Assembly (NCBI GenBank): GCA_005768755.1
Contig: VAFL01000006.1
Span: forward strand, 1-64,000
Reading direction: 5' to 3'
From: Paracoccus denitrificans
GTDB taxonomy: Bacteria; Pseudomonadota; Alphaproteobacteria; Rhodobacterales; Rhodobacteraceae
DNA: 64,000 bases
Below, one piece after another: positions 43,475 through 52,591 of this stretch; the first letter of the stretch is position 1, and the number at the start of each line of letters is the position of its first letter. Position numbers and translations under genes: made by a program. The notes below the pieces were generated by a model. The model had not been told where the DNA came from and did not search any database. It was given only the letters and a program-made list of their open reading frames with translations.

Positions 43475-44846
43475 TGCGAAAATTGCGGGCGTGCTGGGCC
43501 TGGTACTGAGCATGATGCTGCCGGCCGGCGGGTCATGGGCACAGGACGTGGCTTTTCCGGGGGCCGAAGGCTATGGGGCGGGCGCGACAGCCTGGCGCGG
43601 TGGTGCGATGATCGCGGTGACCACGCTGGAAGACCGTGGGCCGGGCAGTCTGCGTGATTGCGTCGAACGTGATGGGCCCCGCATTTGTATCTTTCAGGTC
43701 GCAGGCACCATACACCTGCGCGAGCCGCTGATGGTCCGGTCGGACGTTTATGTGGCCGGACAGACCGCGCCTGGCGGCGGTATCCAGCTGCGCAACGACG
43801 AGTCCACGCATGCGCCAATGATCGTCGCGGATGCAGATGACGTCGTGCTGCGCTTCTTGAAGCTGCGGCCGGGTCCGTCGAAGCGCAAGTCTTCCACGAT
43901 CGACGCGTTGACGATTGAAAATGCGCAACGCGTCTATCTGGGCAATCTGTCCCTGATGTTCGCCTCGGATGAGACGTTTTCCGTCCACGTTTCACGCTCG
44001 AAAGCGTCGGACATCACCCTGGCTGACAGTATCCTGGCCTATAGCCTGGACCGTTCGAATCATCCCGATGGCCGCCATTCCAAAGGCGCGCTGATCTGTT
44101 CGGACGAGGGTGAACCGGCCGAGAACGAATGCGGACGCATCAGCCTTTTGCGCAATCTTTTCGCTCATCACCGCGACCGCAATCCCGACGTCAAGGCAAC
44201 CAGCCTTGGCCCGGTCGAGGTGGTCAACAACATCTTCTACGACCCGATCAGCCAATTCGGAGAGTTCTACGACCTTCTGGGAGATGCGCGGATCGCCTAT
44301 GTCGGCAATCTGGCGCTGACCGGCCCTTCGACCAACGACCGCGCAGGCGCCGCGGTCGAGTTGATTGACCGCACCTCGGGCAATGAAGTGACAGTCTGGG
44401 CCCATGGCAACGCGGCAGGTGACTGCGTAGGTGACGCGCAGTTGCCGATCCTCGATCCGATTGCGGAATCGTTGCAAAGTGACGATCCGATAGACCTGAC
44501 CATGACCCCGATGCCGGTGAACGATCTGCTGGCACTGCTGCCAAAGAATGTCGGTGACGCAATGCCCGACAGACGCCACCGCGACGAATTGGACAAGAAG
44601 GTGCTGAAAGGACTGGCGAATTGCGAGGGCCGCGTGATCAACCATCCGCAGGATATCGGTGGCTGGCCCGAGATTGCCCCCGCTACCGCCCCGGACGACA
44701 GCGACGGCGACATGCTGCCCGACGAATGGGAAGCCGGGCGCGACGGGCTGGACCCCGATCAGCCCGATGATCCTTGGCAGGATGCAGATGGCGATGGCCT
44801 TTCCGCCGTGGAAACCTGGCTTGCTGAACTGGCAGGGGATATCTGA
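43461..44846 (+). CDS. Secreted pectate lyase-like beta-helix protein with calcium-binding tail
   Basis: A 461-residue exported protein. The signal peptide ends near GGSWAQ (residues about 1-28). The start FPGAEGYGAGATAWRGG and SLRDCVERDGPRICIFQVAG are typical of pectate lyase superfamily (PL1-like) right-handed beta-helices, with HSKGALICS and NPDVKATSLG further on. The end has two EF-hand/thrombospondin-3-like calcium loops, DSDGDMLPDEWE and DADGDGLSAVE. It may trim or release the polysaccharide made by this locus. The ATG at 43461 overlaps the copolymerase gene by 14 bases. The OPX gene starts at its stop (TGATG). Confidence 0.85.
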   Translation: MRIIDAKIAGVLGLVLSMMLPAGGSWAQDVAFPGAEGYGAGATAWRGGAMIAVTTLEDRGPGSLRDCVERDGPRICIFQVAGTIHLREPLMVRSDVYVAGQTAPGGGIQLRNDESTHAPMIVADADDVVLRFLKLRPGPSKRKSSTIDALTIENAQRVYLGNLSLMFASDETFSVHVSRSKASDITLADSILAYSLDRSNHPDGRHSKGALICSDEGEPAENECGRISLLRNLFAHHRDRNPDVKATSLGPVEVVNNIFYDPISQFGEFYDLLGDARIAYVGNLALTGPSTNDRAGAAVELIDRTSGNEVTVWAHGNAAGDCVGDAQLPILDPIAESLQSDDPIDLTMTPMPVNDLLALLPKNVGDAMPDRRHRDELDKKVLKGLANCEGRVINHPQDIGGWPEIAPATAPDDSDGDMLPDEWEAGRDGLDPDQPDDPWQDADGDGLSAVETWLAELAGDI

Positions 44847-46051
44847 TGAGAATGCGCGCAGCGGCCGGAACGATGCTTTGCGCCTGGCTTGCCCTGTCGA
44901 CCGGTGCCGCAGCCGAACCTTACAGCCTGCATGCCCAGGACGGGCTGATGATTCGCGTCATCACCTGGGACTATCAGCTGAACAATCCCACCGCCTGGCA
45001 GGGTCTCTCGGGCGAATATACGATCAGCGCCGATGGCGAGTTGCAGCTGCCATTGGCCGGCACTCTCCAGGCCGTGGGACGAACCACCGCCGATCTGCGC
45101 GACGAAATCGGCAACCTGCTGCGCCTGCGCGCAGGGCTTGAAGACGCGCCACAGTTGTCGGTCGAATTGATCGACAGCTTGCCCGTCTATGTGCTGGGCG
45201 ATGTCAACACGCAGGGCGCCGTACCATTCCGGCCTGGGCTGACCGCCCGGCAGGCCATGGCGTTGGCGGGCGGGATGTATCGCAGCCCCGCGGCACGCGG
45301 CCCCGCCCAGATGATCGCACTGACCGGCGAATTGGCCGCAGCCGAGCAGGCCTTGCGTGCCTTGAACACGGAACAGGCCCGTATCCAGCAGGAACTGGCA
45401 GAGCTTTCGGGCGAAACCTCGGACGCCGCCCCATCGACGCCGGCTGATGGTGCGCAGGACCAATTGCAGGATGCCGACCGAACCGCACGTCAGGTCCGCA
45501 TCGACAGTTATGCGACACTGCGCAACATGCTGGAGGAGAAGGGCCAGCGTCTGAACCAGCAATTGCAGCTTCGTGATCAGCAGATCGCCAATACCCGAGA
45601 GGAGCTTGCCGGCATCACGACGCTGAACGAACGCGGTCTGGCGGTGAACGCGCGGGTCACATCACTTGAGACCGCACTGACCGATCTGGAAACCAAACGG
45701 CTGGACCTGGAAACCGCCTTGCTGCTGCTGGACACCCAGCTGAATCAGGCCACGCTGGATGGCGACACCATCACCACGGATGCCGTCGCTGACCGGCTGC
45801 GCCGCCTGACCGAGCTGGAGGGGGAAATTCCCGCCGCAACAATCCGTGCCGATACGGCACGGCAGCTGCTGCAGACTGAACTCGCTTATGGTGCGGCTGA
45901 AACGGCAGACCCTGCCCGCCCGCAACCGGACTTCAACCTGACCCGCGACAGTGAAACCCGAAAGGTCGATCCGGACACTCCATTGCGCCCCGGCGATACG
46001 CTGGACGTTCTACTGCCGCTCGATGCGCAGGCCACCGACACGCCGGACTGA
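44846..46051 (+). CDS. Polysaccharide export protein, OPX family (Wza-like)
   Basis: A 401-residue periplasmic or outer-membrane export protein. A signal peptide (MLCAWLALSTGAAA after MRMRAAAGT) leads into the Poly_export domain: YTISADGELQLPLAGTLQAVG, a conserved pattern, then the SLBB-like VYVLGDVNTQGAVPFRPGLTAR, split here as VYVLGDVNTQG and AVPFRPG. Residues about 160-330 form long coiled coil, which is more than in Wza. No lipobox Cys follows the signal. It begins 1 base within the lyase stop codon and lies in the same operon. Confidence 0.88.
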   Translation: MRMRAAAGTMLCAWLALSTGAAAEPYSLHAQDGLMIRVITWDYQLNNPTAWQGLSGEYTISADGELQLPLAGTLQAVGRTTADLRDEIGNLLRLRAGLEDAPQLSVELIDSLPVYVLGDVNTQGAVPFRPGLTARQAMALAGGMYRSPAARGPAQMIALTGELAAAEQALRALNTEQARIQQELAELSGETSDAAPSTPADGAQDQLQDADRTARQVRIDSYATLRNMLEEKGQRLNQQLQLRDQQIANTREELAGITTLNERGLAVNARVTSLETALTDLETKRLDLETALLLLDTQLNQATLDGDTITTDAVADRLRRLTELEGEIPAATIRADTARQLLQTELAYGAAETADPARPQPDFNLTRDSETRKVDPDTPLRPGDTLDVLLPLDAQATDTPD

Positions 46052-46057
46052 ACCGAT

Positions 46058-46888
46058 ATGCAAGATCACCGCTTTCCCGATTTCATTATTGCCGGTGCCG
46101 CGAAATCAGCGACAACATGGTTGCAGCAGTCGCTGACGCAATCGTCACGTATCCAGATGCCCAGTCACGAGCCGCATTTCTTTTCGCGGCGCTATGACGA
46201 AGGTATCGACAGCTATTTGGCCGAGCTTGGCACGGCCGGGCCTGACGTTCTGCTGGGCGAGAAATCTAACAGCTATCTGACCGAGCCTGCGGCGGCGGGC
46301 CGCATTCGGCACCATGTTCCGGATGTGCGGCTGATCTTTCAACTGCGCAACCCGGTCGAGCGTGCCTATTCAGACTATCTGATGCTTCTGAGGCGCGGAT
46401 CGGTTGGTCGCGATATTATGCGCCACCTCGACCCGCAACGCGCCCGCGACGAACGCTTTCTGGCGGATGGCAGCTATGCGAAGCATCTCGCCCGATTCTA
46501 CGACCTGTTTGACGCGGATCAGATCCTGATCCTGCGATACGAGGACATATTGACCAGCCCGCAGGATCAGCTGGATCGATTTGCGGCGCATCTCGGTTTA
46601 TCAGACAGTCTGGCGCCGCCGCTTGCCGGGCGCGTCAAGGATGCCCGCACAGCTACGGTGCCCCGGCCCTTGCGCCGGATACTGGCACCGTTCCGGCCGA
46701 TTCTTGATCCGGTTCGCAATACGTTGCCGATGCGCAAACTGCGCGGACTGGTCGCGCGCAAGGAAACCTACCCGTCGTTTGATCCCGGCCTTAAGAAGGC
46801 GGTGACTGAATATTATTCAGCAGACATCGATGCGCTGCAAAAGCTGACCGGAGAGGATTTCTCCATCTGGAGATCGAATCAGCCTTAG
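46058..46888 (+). CDS. PAPS-dependent sulfotransferase
   Basis: A 276-residue sulfotransferase. The 5'-phosphosulfate loop is IIAGAAKSATTWLQQSL and the 3'-phosphate segment is QLRNPVERAYSDYLMLLRRG, both in the usual places. It would move sulfate from PAPS to a hydroxyl of the glycan. It starts 6 bases after the OPX stop in the same operon. A second, different sulfotransferase lies at 55.3 kb. By context the target is the polysaccharide repeat unit. Confidence 0.88.
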   Translation: MQDHRFPDFIIAGAAKSATTWLQQSLTQSSRIQMPSHEPHFFSRRYDEGIDSYLAELGTAGPDVLLGEKSNSYLTEPAAAGRIRHHVPDVRLIFQLRNPVERAYSDYLMLLRRGSVGRDIMRHLDPQRARDERFLADGSYAKHLARFYDLFDADQILILRYEDILTSPQDQLDRFAAHLGLSDSLAPPLAGRVKDARTATVPRPLRRILAPFRPILDPVRNTLPMRKLRGLVARKETYPSFDPGLKKAVTEYYSADIDALQKLTGEDFSIWRSNQP

Positions 46889-47245
46889 CCTGTCAAGATC
46901 AATTCAGATCGCATATTGCACTCGGCGATTCGTCGCCATATTCAGCGCAACAGAAATCCGTTTAAAATGCAAACCATCACGCACTGCTACAAGAATTAAG
47001 TTGATCCAATTCTTCCTGAGGTTGAATTACCCCGAATGGAACTGTCCGCGAAACCCGATTAAATCCAGCACTATCTGACACGTAAACCCACACTTAATTT
47101 GCAGAAGCGGTCAAGAAAGGCCATTAAATGTTATTTTTTCCACCTATCTGAACTGACGGGTGACGTAAGCAGTTGGCGTGGCATCATGCTGATGGGGAGA
47201 TACAAAATCTGGCGTCGGCGATAACCGGTCGAACCCGAGGCCGTG
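46889..47245. other. Intergenic region before the 4,6-dehydratase operon
   Basis: About 355 bases, AT-richer than the flanking genes and without a supported gene. A small hairpin GGCGA-TTCG-TCGCC lies at 46924-46937, 36 bases after the sulfotransferase stop, but without a T tract. The remaining part, with several TTAA and AATT steps between 46960 and 47140, probably holds the promoter of the next operon. I cannot place its boxes. Confidence 0.5.
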
Positions 47246-49363
47246 ATGGGTGTTGTAATGATGACTGATGTAAAAAGTATGTTGTGGCGTAATAATGGGC
47301 GCGCCCATCACAAGCTCACCAAGATCAAGAAAGAGGTTCGCGCGAACCGCAAACTTCTCGCCTGCGATGCCGTCGTTGTGGCGCTTTCGGGGGCGATTTC
47401 GATCCTGCTGGCCGCCGGGGCGGCGGTGTCAGCGCAGGATGCCACAGTGGTTTTCCTGTCCATGCTTCTGGCGACTGGGATCACAATGCCGATCCTGCTG
47501 GGTGCAAAGCTGTATCGGCGTCATCGCCACTCGACCACGCTTCCGGGCCTGTTTCTGACGGCACCGGCTTCGGTGATCGCGGTGATCGGTTATGCAATCG
47601 TCGCTCAGGGCTCGGGCCTGCACGATGCAGTTCCGATGACCACCTATCCGATCATGCTTATCCTTATGCTGCTGGGTTTCGTTTGCACCCGCGGGATCGC
47701 GGTGCAGCGCGAATCCACCCGGCGCAATCGCCGCAAGCCGGTTTCAGGCGCGGCAGAGCCGGTGGTTCTGGTTGGTCTGGGCGCCACCAGCGACCTGTTT
47801 CTGCGGGCCGTGCATCAGGGCCTTTCGCCCTATGAGGTGATCGGGATCATCGACGATTCCATGGATAGCACTGACCTGCTGTTTCATTCCGTCCCTATCC
47901 TCGGCTCTATCCGCGAACCGCGGCCGATCATCGACCGGCTGATGGATGCCGACCGGCTGCCGCGCGTGCTTTTGCTGACCGAAACAGTGACCAATTTCGA
48001 CAATGACGGTATCACCGTTCTGCGTGACTGGGCCGAGGCACAAGGGATCAAGGTGCGGTCCTTGCCAAACCTGACCGAACAGCAGCCCGCTGGATTCTCA
48101 TCGAAGAACCTTGTGTCAATCGACCCTGAAGATGTCCTGACCAGGCCGCAGAAATCTGTCGAGTTGCAACTTCTGCGCCAGACCTATCGCGGGCAGCGCG
48201 TGCTGGTGACCGGCGCAGGCGGCTCGATCGGGAGTGAGCTGGTGCGTCAGGTCGCTTCACTTCAGCCGGCTGAACTGGTGCTGATCGAGAACTGCGAACT
48301 CAACGCCTATCAGGTTGACCGGATGCTGGCCCGGCATTTCCCGCATGTTCCGCGCAAGCTTCATCTGTGCTGCATCCGGGACCGGGTGCATCTTCAGGCA
48401 ATCTTCGAAGAACATCGCCCGGACATGGTTTTCAACGCAGCCGCGCTGAAACATGTCCCCCTGGTCGAGGCCAATCCCTGCGAGGGTGTGCTGACGAATG
48501 TCATCGGCACGCGCAATGTCTGCGACGCCGCCCGCTCCGTCGGCGTGAAGGCCTTTGTGCAGGTCTCGACCGACAAGGCGGTGAACACCACGAATATCAT
48601 GGGTGCAACAAAACGCGTCGCGGAATTCTACTGCCAGGCGCAAGATCTTATTACCCGTGATCTGGGCTGCGACACGCGCTTCTTTGCCGTGCGGTTCGGG
48701 AATGTGCTCGGCTCATCCGGGTCGCTCATTCCGCTTTTTCAGGAACAGATTGCGCGTGGCGGTCCCCTGACCGTGACCCATCCCGATATGGAACGGTATT
48801 TCATGACCATCCGCGAGGCAGTCGAGCTGACGCTCGTGGCGGCCGCGCAGGGGCTGCGCGCCAAGGACGACAACGGCCGGATCTTCGTGCTGGATATGGG
48901 GCAGCCGGTGCGCATCGTGGACATGGCCGAACGGATGATCCGCATGTCCGGAAAGGTGCCCGGGGATGACATCGCGATCGAATTCATCGGAATCCGGCCC
49001 GGCGAAAAGCTGTTCGAGGAACTGTTCGACCGCGACGAGGTCGTTCAACCCGCTGGCTTTGCCGGCGTGACCTGCGCCATCCCGCATCCCGTGCCGATCC
49101 CGCGCCTGCGTGCGGCCCTGCTTCGGCTGGAGCGGTCGGCACGCAGCGGCGATGCGGCCGCCGTGCGTCGCGGCCTTGCTGAACTGGTGCCCGGCTTCGG
49201 CGAATCCGATCTGGCCGCACCTGTCCGCAATGGCAGGCAAGGGCCCCTTGGTCCAAGCACAAACGACCTGACCATCCATCCATTCCCGCTGCCGAAATTC
49301 CAGCCGGCAGCGCCCCCCATGCTGCAGTTGGAGGCGAACCGAAGAGGGAAGGCCTTCGCATGA
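47246..49363 (+). CDS. UDP-sugar 4,6-dehydratase, WbpM/PglF/CapD type
   Basis: A membrane-anchored 705-residue nucleotide-sugar dehydratase. Four hydrophobic N-terminal helices are followed by two Rossmann parts: a first one (VVLVGLGATSDLFLRAVHQG) and the SDR-type domain with TGAGGSIGSELVRQ (about 320-333). The catalytic segment VSTDKAVNTTNIMGATKRV has Met in place of the usual Tyr with the Lys four residues on, the mark of PglF/WbpM-type UDP-GlcNAc 4,6-dehydratases. It would supply the 4-keto sugar for the aminotransferase at 38-39 kb. The ATG 47246 is one of several close starts (GTG 47243, ATG 47258 and 47261). Confidence 0.93.
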   Translation: MGVVMMTDVKSMLWRNNGRAHHKLTKIKKEVRANRKLLACDAVVVALSGAISILLAAGAAVSAQDATVVFLSMLLATGITMPILLGAKLYRRHRHSTTLPGLFLTAPASVIAVIGYAIVAQGSGLHDAVPMTTYPIMLILMLLGFVCTRGIAVQRESTRRNRRKPVSGAAEPVVLVGLGATSDLFLRAVHQGLSPYEVIGIIDDSMDSTDLLFHSVPILGSIREPRPIIDRLMDADRLPRVLLLTETVTNFDNDGITVLRDWAEAQGIKVRSLPNLTEQQPAGFSSKNLVSIDPEDVLTRPQKSVELQLLRQTYRGQRVLVTGAGGSIGSELVRQVASLQPAELVLIENCELNAYQVDRMLARHFPHVPRKLHLCCIRDRVHLQAIFEEHRPDMVFNAAALKHVPLVEANPCEGVLTNVIGTRNVCDAARSVGVKAFVQVSTDKAVNTTNIMGATKRVAEFYCQAQDLITRDLGCDTRFFAVRFGNVLGSSGSLIPLFQEQIARGGPLTVTHPDMERYFMTIREAVELTLVAAAQGLRAKDDNGRIFVLDMGQPVRIVDMAERMIRMSGKVPGDDIAIEFIGIRPGEKLFEELFDRDEVVQPAGFAGVTCAIPHPVPIPRLRAALLRLERSARSGDAAAVRRGLAELVPGFGESDLAAPVRNGRQGPLGPSTNDLTIHPFPLPKFQPAAPPMLQLEANRRGKAFA

Positions 49364-50601
49364 CCCCCGGCAGCAAGGCCGCTCTCGGCGCCAGCATGGC
49401 AGACCCGGCGCCGAGGCGGCTGACGATACTTCTCATCGCTGGCCTCGCGTGGTCATTGGTGAACTTCCGACTGGATCTGATGCGGCGTATGATGGCCAAC
49501 GGTCATCGTGTATTGGCCGCCGCCCCCGACTTCGACCCCGAAACCGAGGCAGCGCTTCGCGCCGAGGGCATCGAACCGCTCAGCGTTCCGATGCACCGCA
49601 CCGGACTGAACCCGGTCAGTGACCTTCAATCCTTGTCGGCGCTGCGCAAGTTGATCCGCGACCGGCGCCCCGATGTGATCGTGCCCTACACGATGAAGCC
49701 GATTGTCTGGGGCAGCCTGGCCGCAAGACTGGAAGGCAATGTGCGTTGCCACCCCTTGTTCACAGGCCTCGGCTATGCCTTCTCCGAGCCAATGCCCCGC
49801 GGCAAGCGCCGCCTCGTCCGCCGCATCGCCATCGGGCTGCACCGGCGCGCGTTACGCAGGATTCGACTGGGGTTCTATTACAATGCCGCCGATCTGAACG
49901 ATCTGCGCCGTTTCGGAATGATTCCGGTCGATGCGCGCATGGTTGCCGTGCCCGGATCGGGCGCCGATACCGCGCGCTTTGCGCCCACGCCTTTGCCGGC
50001 GGGAAGGCCGGTATTCCTGTTCATCGCCCGCATGCTGCGCAGCAAGGGAATCGAAGATCTGGTCGCCGCTTCGCGCATTCTTCGGGCAGAAGGCCGCAGT
50101 TTCGGGTTGGAGTTGCTTGGCCCTACCGACAGCAACCCTGACGCCATCGACGCGGACACTTTGAAGGCCTGGCAGGCCGACGGGGATCTGGTCTGGCACG
50201 GCGCGACGCGCGATGTCCGTCCGTATCTGGCCGACGCTCATGTCCTAGTCCTTCCCACCCGCCTGCGCGAAGGCGTGCCGCGAACCATTCTGGAAGCCAT
50301 GTCCTGCGGACGCGCCGTCATCACCACCGACGCACCCGGCTGCGGCGAAACAGTGGGCCAGGGGATTGGCGGTTTCGTGGTCCCGATGGGCGATGTTGAG
50401 GCCCTAGCCGGTGCGATGCGCCGCTTTCTGGATGAACCCGAACTGGCAGAGGTCATGGGCGCGCAGGCGCGGGCGCGCGTTTGCGAAAACAACGACGTTC
50501 ATCTGGTCAACCGGCTGCTTCTGACCGAAATGGGCCTGGAGCGCGAGACGCCCCCTGCACAACGATCCGATCGCGCGACCTCTGCCGAGGTTGCTGCATG
50601 A
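49360..50601 (+). CDS. Glycosyltransferase family 4
   Basis: A 413-residue GT-B enzyme resembling PglA and other GT4 proteins that add the second sugar on a lipid carrier. It has LLIAGLAWSLVNFRLDLMRR near the start, FTGLGYAFSE in the acceptor part, and FIARMLRSKGIEDLVAASR and REGVPRTILEAMSCGRAVI (E-x7-E) in the donor domain. It overlaps the dehydratase gene by 4 bases, so the two are co-translated, as in pgl-like clusters. Confidence 0.93.
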   Translation: MTPGSKAALGASMADPAPRRLTILLIAGLAWSLVNFRLDLMRRMMANGHRVLAAAPDFDPETEAALRAEGIEPLSVPMHRTGLNPVSDLQSLSALRKLIRDRRPDVIVPYTMKPIVWGSLAARLEGNVRCHPLFTGLGYAFSEPMPRGKRRLVRRIAIGLHRRALRRIRLGFYYNAADLNDLRRFGMIPVDARMVAVPGSGADTARFAPTPLPAGRPVFLFIARMLRSKGIEDLVAASRILRAEGRSFGLELLGPTDSNPDAIDADTLKAWQADGDLVWHGATRDVRPYLADAHVLVLPTRLREGVPRTILEAMSCGRAVITTDAPGCGETVGQGIGGFVVPMGDVEALAGAMRRFLDEPELAEVMGAQARARVCENNDVHLVNRLLLTEMGLERETPPAQRSDRATSAEVAA

Positions 50602-50662
50602 AACTGTCGCGCAACCGGGCCCGAACCGATCCCTGAGTGGCGTGATGACGAAAGGACAGGAC

Positions 50663-51460
50663 ATGAAGACGATCCTGCTTGCGGGCAGCAATGATGGATT
50701 TCTGACCGAGGACAGCACGTCAATGCCCAAGGCGATGGCCGATATCGGCGGCCGCCCCGTCCTGACCCGGGTGATGGAGATCTATGCCAGGTTCGGTCAT
50801 ACGGATTTCATCGTCGCCACCGGACATCAGTCGGTAGCTGTCAAACAATTCTTCGCGAATTATCATCTGATGGCGAATGACATCCATGTCTCGCTGGATA
50901 GCAGCAAGATCAAGCTGCGTCCCACACACGGCGCCGGCTGGGAAGTGTCGGTCGTGGATACGGGGCTTTACACTTCGGACAGCGGCAGGGTGCGGCTGCT
51001 GCGCGACTGGATCGGTGATGAGACCTTCATGGTCGCTTACGGCGACGCGTTGGGTAATGTCGATATCAGCGCCTTGATGGAATTTCATCAAGATCACGGC
51101 AAACTGGCCAGTATGACCGCGGTTCGTCCGCCCGCGCGTTCCGGTGGGGTAGAGATGATGAACAGCCGCGTCACCGGCTTTACCCCGACGCTGCGCAGCG
51201 CCGACAGCTGGATCAACGGCGGCTTCTTCGTGTTCGAGCCTACCGTTTTCGACTATCTTGTCGACGATCAGGAGCCGCTTGAAGGCGCACCATTGTCACA
51301 GCTGGCCCAGGACGGCGAATTGATGGCGTTTCGCCATTACGGCTTCTGGCACCCTGTGGACACGATCAGGGATCGCCGTATGCTGAGCGGGCATTGCATG
51401 GCCGTCACGCCGCCCTGGCTTCAGTTCGAACGCTCGGCAAGTGTCAAAGCGGCTGAATAG
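50663..51460 (+). CDS. RfbF-like sugar nucleotidyltransferase homologue with altered active site
   Basis: A 265-residue relative of glucose-1-phosphate cytidylyltransferase (RfbF), recognisable by DIGGRPVLTRVMEIYARFG, VKQFFANYHLMANDI, WEVSVVDTGL, WINGGFFVFEP and FWHPVDTIRDRR. The signature that binds the nucleotide, GGxGTR, reads GSNDGF here (residues 8-13), and the PKPM motif reads MPKAM. The catalytic Arg is therefore absent, which suggests loss or change of activity. The start at 50663 has AGGACAGG upstream; the earlier frame opening overlaps the glycosyltransferase. Flanked by GT4 genes on both sides in one operon. Confidence 0.85.
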   Translation: MKTILLAGSNDGFLTEDSTSMPKAMADIGGRPVLTRVMEIYARFGHTDFIVATGHQSVAVKQFFANYHLMANDIHVSLDSSKIKLRPTHGAGWEVSVVDTGLYTSDSGRVRLLRDWIGDETFMVAYGDALGNVDISALMEFHQDHGKLASMTAVRPPARSGGVEMMNSRVTGFTPTLRSADSWINGGFFVFEPTVFDYLVDDQEPLEGAPLSQLAQDGELMAFRHYGFWHPVDTIRDRRMLSGHCMAVTPPWLQFERSASVKAAE

Positions 51461-51475
51461 ACCGGGCGGACGAAG

Positions 51476-52591
51476 ATGCGCATTCTGATGATACAGGCAG
51501 GCTTTCACGCCGGCGGGGCCGAAAAGGTGATGGCGGCACTGGCGAGGCATCGGCATGAACAAGGTGACGAAGTTCATGTTGCCGGAATGGTCATGCCAGA
51601 AGGCGGCTCCTTCTTTCCCTATCCCACGGGCGTCACGCTTCATGTTCTGGCCGAACAGGCCAACGCACGGCGCGGGCGATTGTTGCAGCCGCGCCGGGCG
51701 CTGGCGGTTGGTCGATTGATCCGGCAATTGCGTCCCGATCTGATCGTCAGCTTTCTGACCAAGGTCAACTGCATGACGCTGATCGCCGCCACCGGCACGG
51801 GGATACCGGTCGTCATATCGGAGCGGAACAATCCTGGTGCCCAGTCGGCCCGGTTCTGGCGCAAGTTGCAGATTCGGCTGATGCCGCATGCCGCCGGTAT
51901 CGCCATGCAGACTGCCGATGCGGCCGCTGATCTTCCGCCCAGCCAGCAAAGCCGCGCCGATATCATCCCCAACCCCTGCCTGCCGGTCCCCTTCACACAT
52001 GCCGCGCCCGCTGATCGCTGCCGCTTCGTCGCGGTGGGACGTCTGGTCAGGCAAAAGGGTTTCGAGCGTCTGATAGACGCATTTGCAGGACTGCCACCCG
52101 ATTTGCCCGCCAGTCTGGACATCTTCGGCACGGGGCATTTGCATGACACGCTGCAGGCCCGGATCGCGGCGCTTGGACTGGCGGGGCGGGTCCGCCTGGC
52201 CGGGCTTGCCGGGTCAGCCGCCGAATGGCTGGGTGCCGGCGATGTTCTGGTCGTCAGCTCTCGCTATGAAGGGTTCAGCAATGTTCTGGCGGAAGCGACG
52301 TGCTCTGGCTTGCCCGCGATCGGGTTCGACTGCCGTTACAGCATCGCCGATCTGATCCGCGATGGACAGAACGGCCTGCTGGTCCCGGACGGCGATATCG
52401 CGGCAATGACGGACGCGATGAGGCGCGTCGCGACGGACCGCGGTCTGCGGGCGCGACTTGGACAATCGGCGCATCTCATGGCCTCGCAATTGAACCCCGC
52501 ACAGGTCATGGCGCAATGGGACAGCCTGATCGACGGGGCAGCGCGACAGCCGCGCTATGCCCGGCGCGCCGCTAGCACTGCATCAAGCTGA
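51476..52591 (+). CDS. Glycosyltransferase family 4
   Basis: A 371-residue GT-B enzyme. It begins MIQAGFHAGGAEKVMAALA, a glycine-rich acceptor-side loop, and has FVAVGRLVRQKGFERLIDAF and SSRYEGFSNVLAEATCSGLPAIGF (the E-x7-E region; shown parts are separate) in the donor half. It probably adds one sugar of the repeat unit, with VISERNNPGAQSARFWRKL matching PimB/WbnK-like enzymes. It lies 15 bases after the nucleotidyltransferase and overlaps the convergent HAD gene by 37 bases. Confidence 0.9.
   Translation: MRILMIQAGFHAGGAEKVMAALARHRHEQGDEVHVAGMVMPEGGSFFPYPTGVTLHVLAEQANARRGRLLQPRRALAVGRLIRQLRPDLIVSFLTKVNCMTLIAATGTGIPVVISERNNPGAQSARFWRKLQIRLMPHAAGIAMQTADAAADLPPSQQSRADIIPNPCLPVPFTHAAPADRCRFVAVGRLVRQKGFERLIDAFAGLPPDLPASLDIFGTGHLHDTLQARIAALGLAGRVRLAGLAGSAAEWLGAGDVLVVSSRYEGFSNVLAEATCSGLPAIGFDCRYSIADLIRDGQNGLLVPDGDIAAMTDAMRRVATDRGLRARLGQSAHLMASQLNPAQVMAQWDSLIDGAARQPRYARRAASTASS

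Noticed and set aside
50591..50663. Upstream start for the RfbF-like gene at 50591
   Set aside because: It lies inside the preceding glycosyltransferase gene and adds 24 non-homologous residues; the ATG at 50663 has AGGACAGG and aligns with the RfbF N-terminus.
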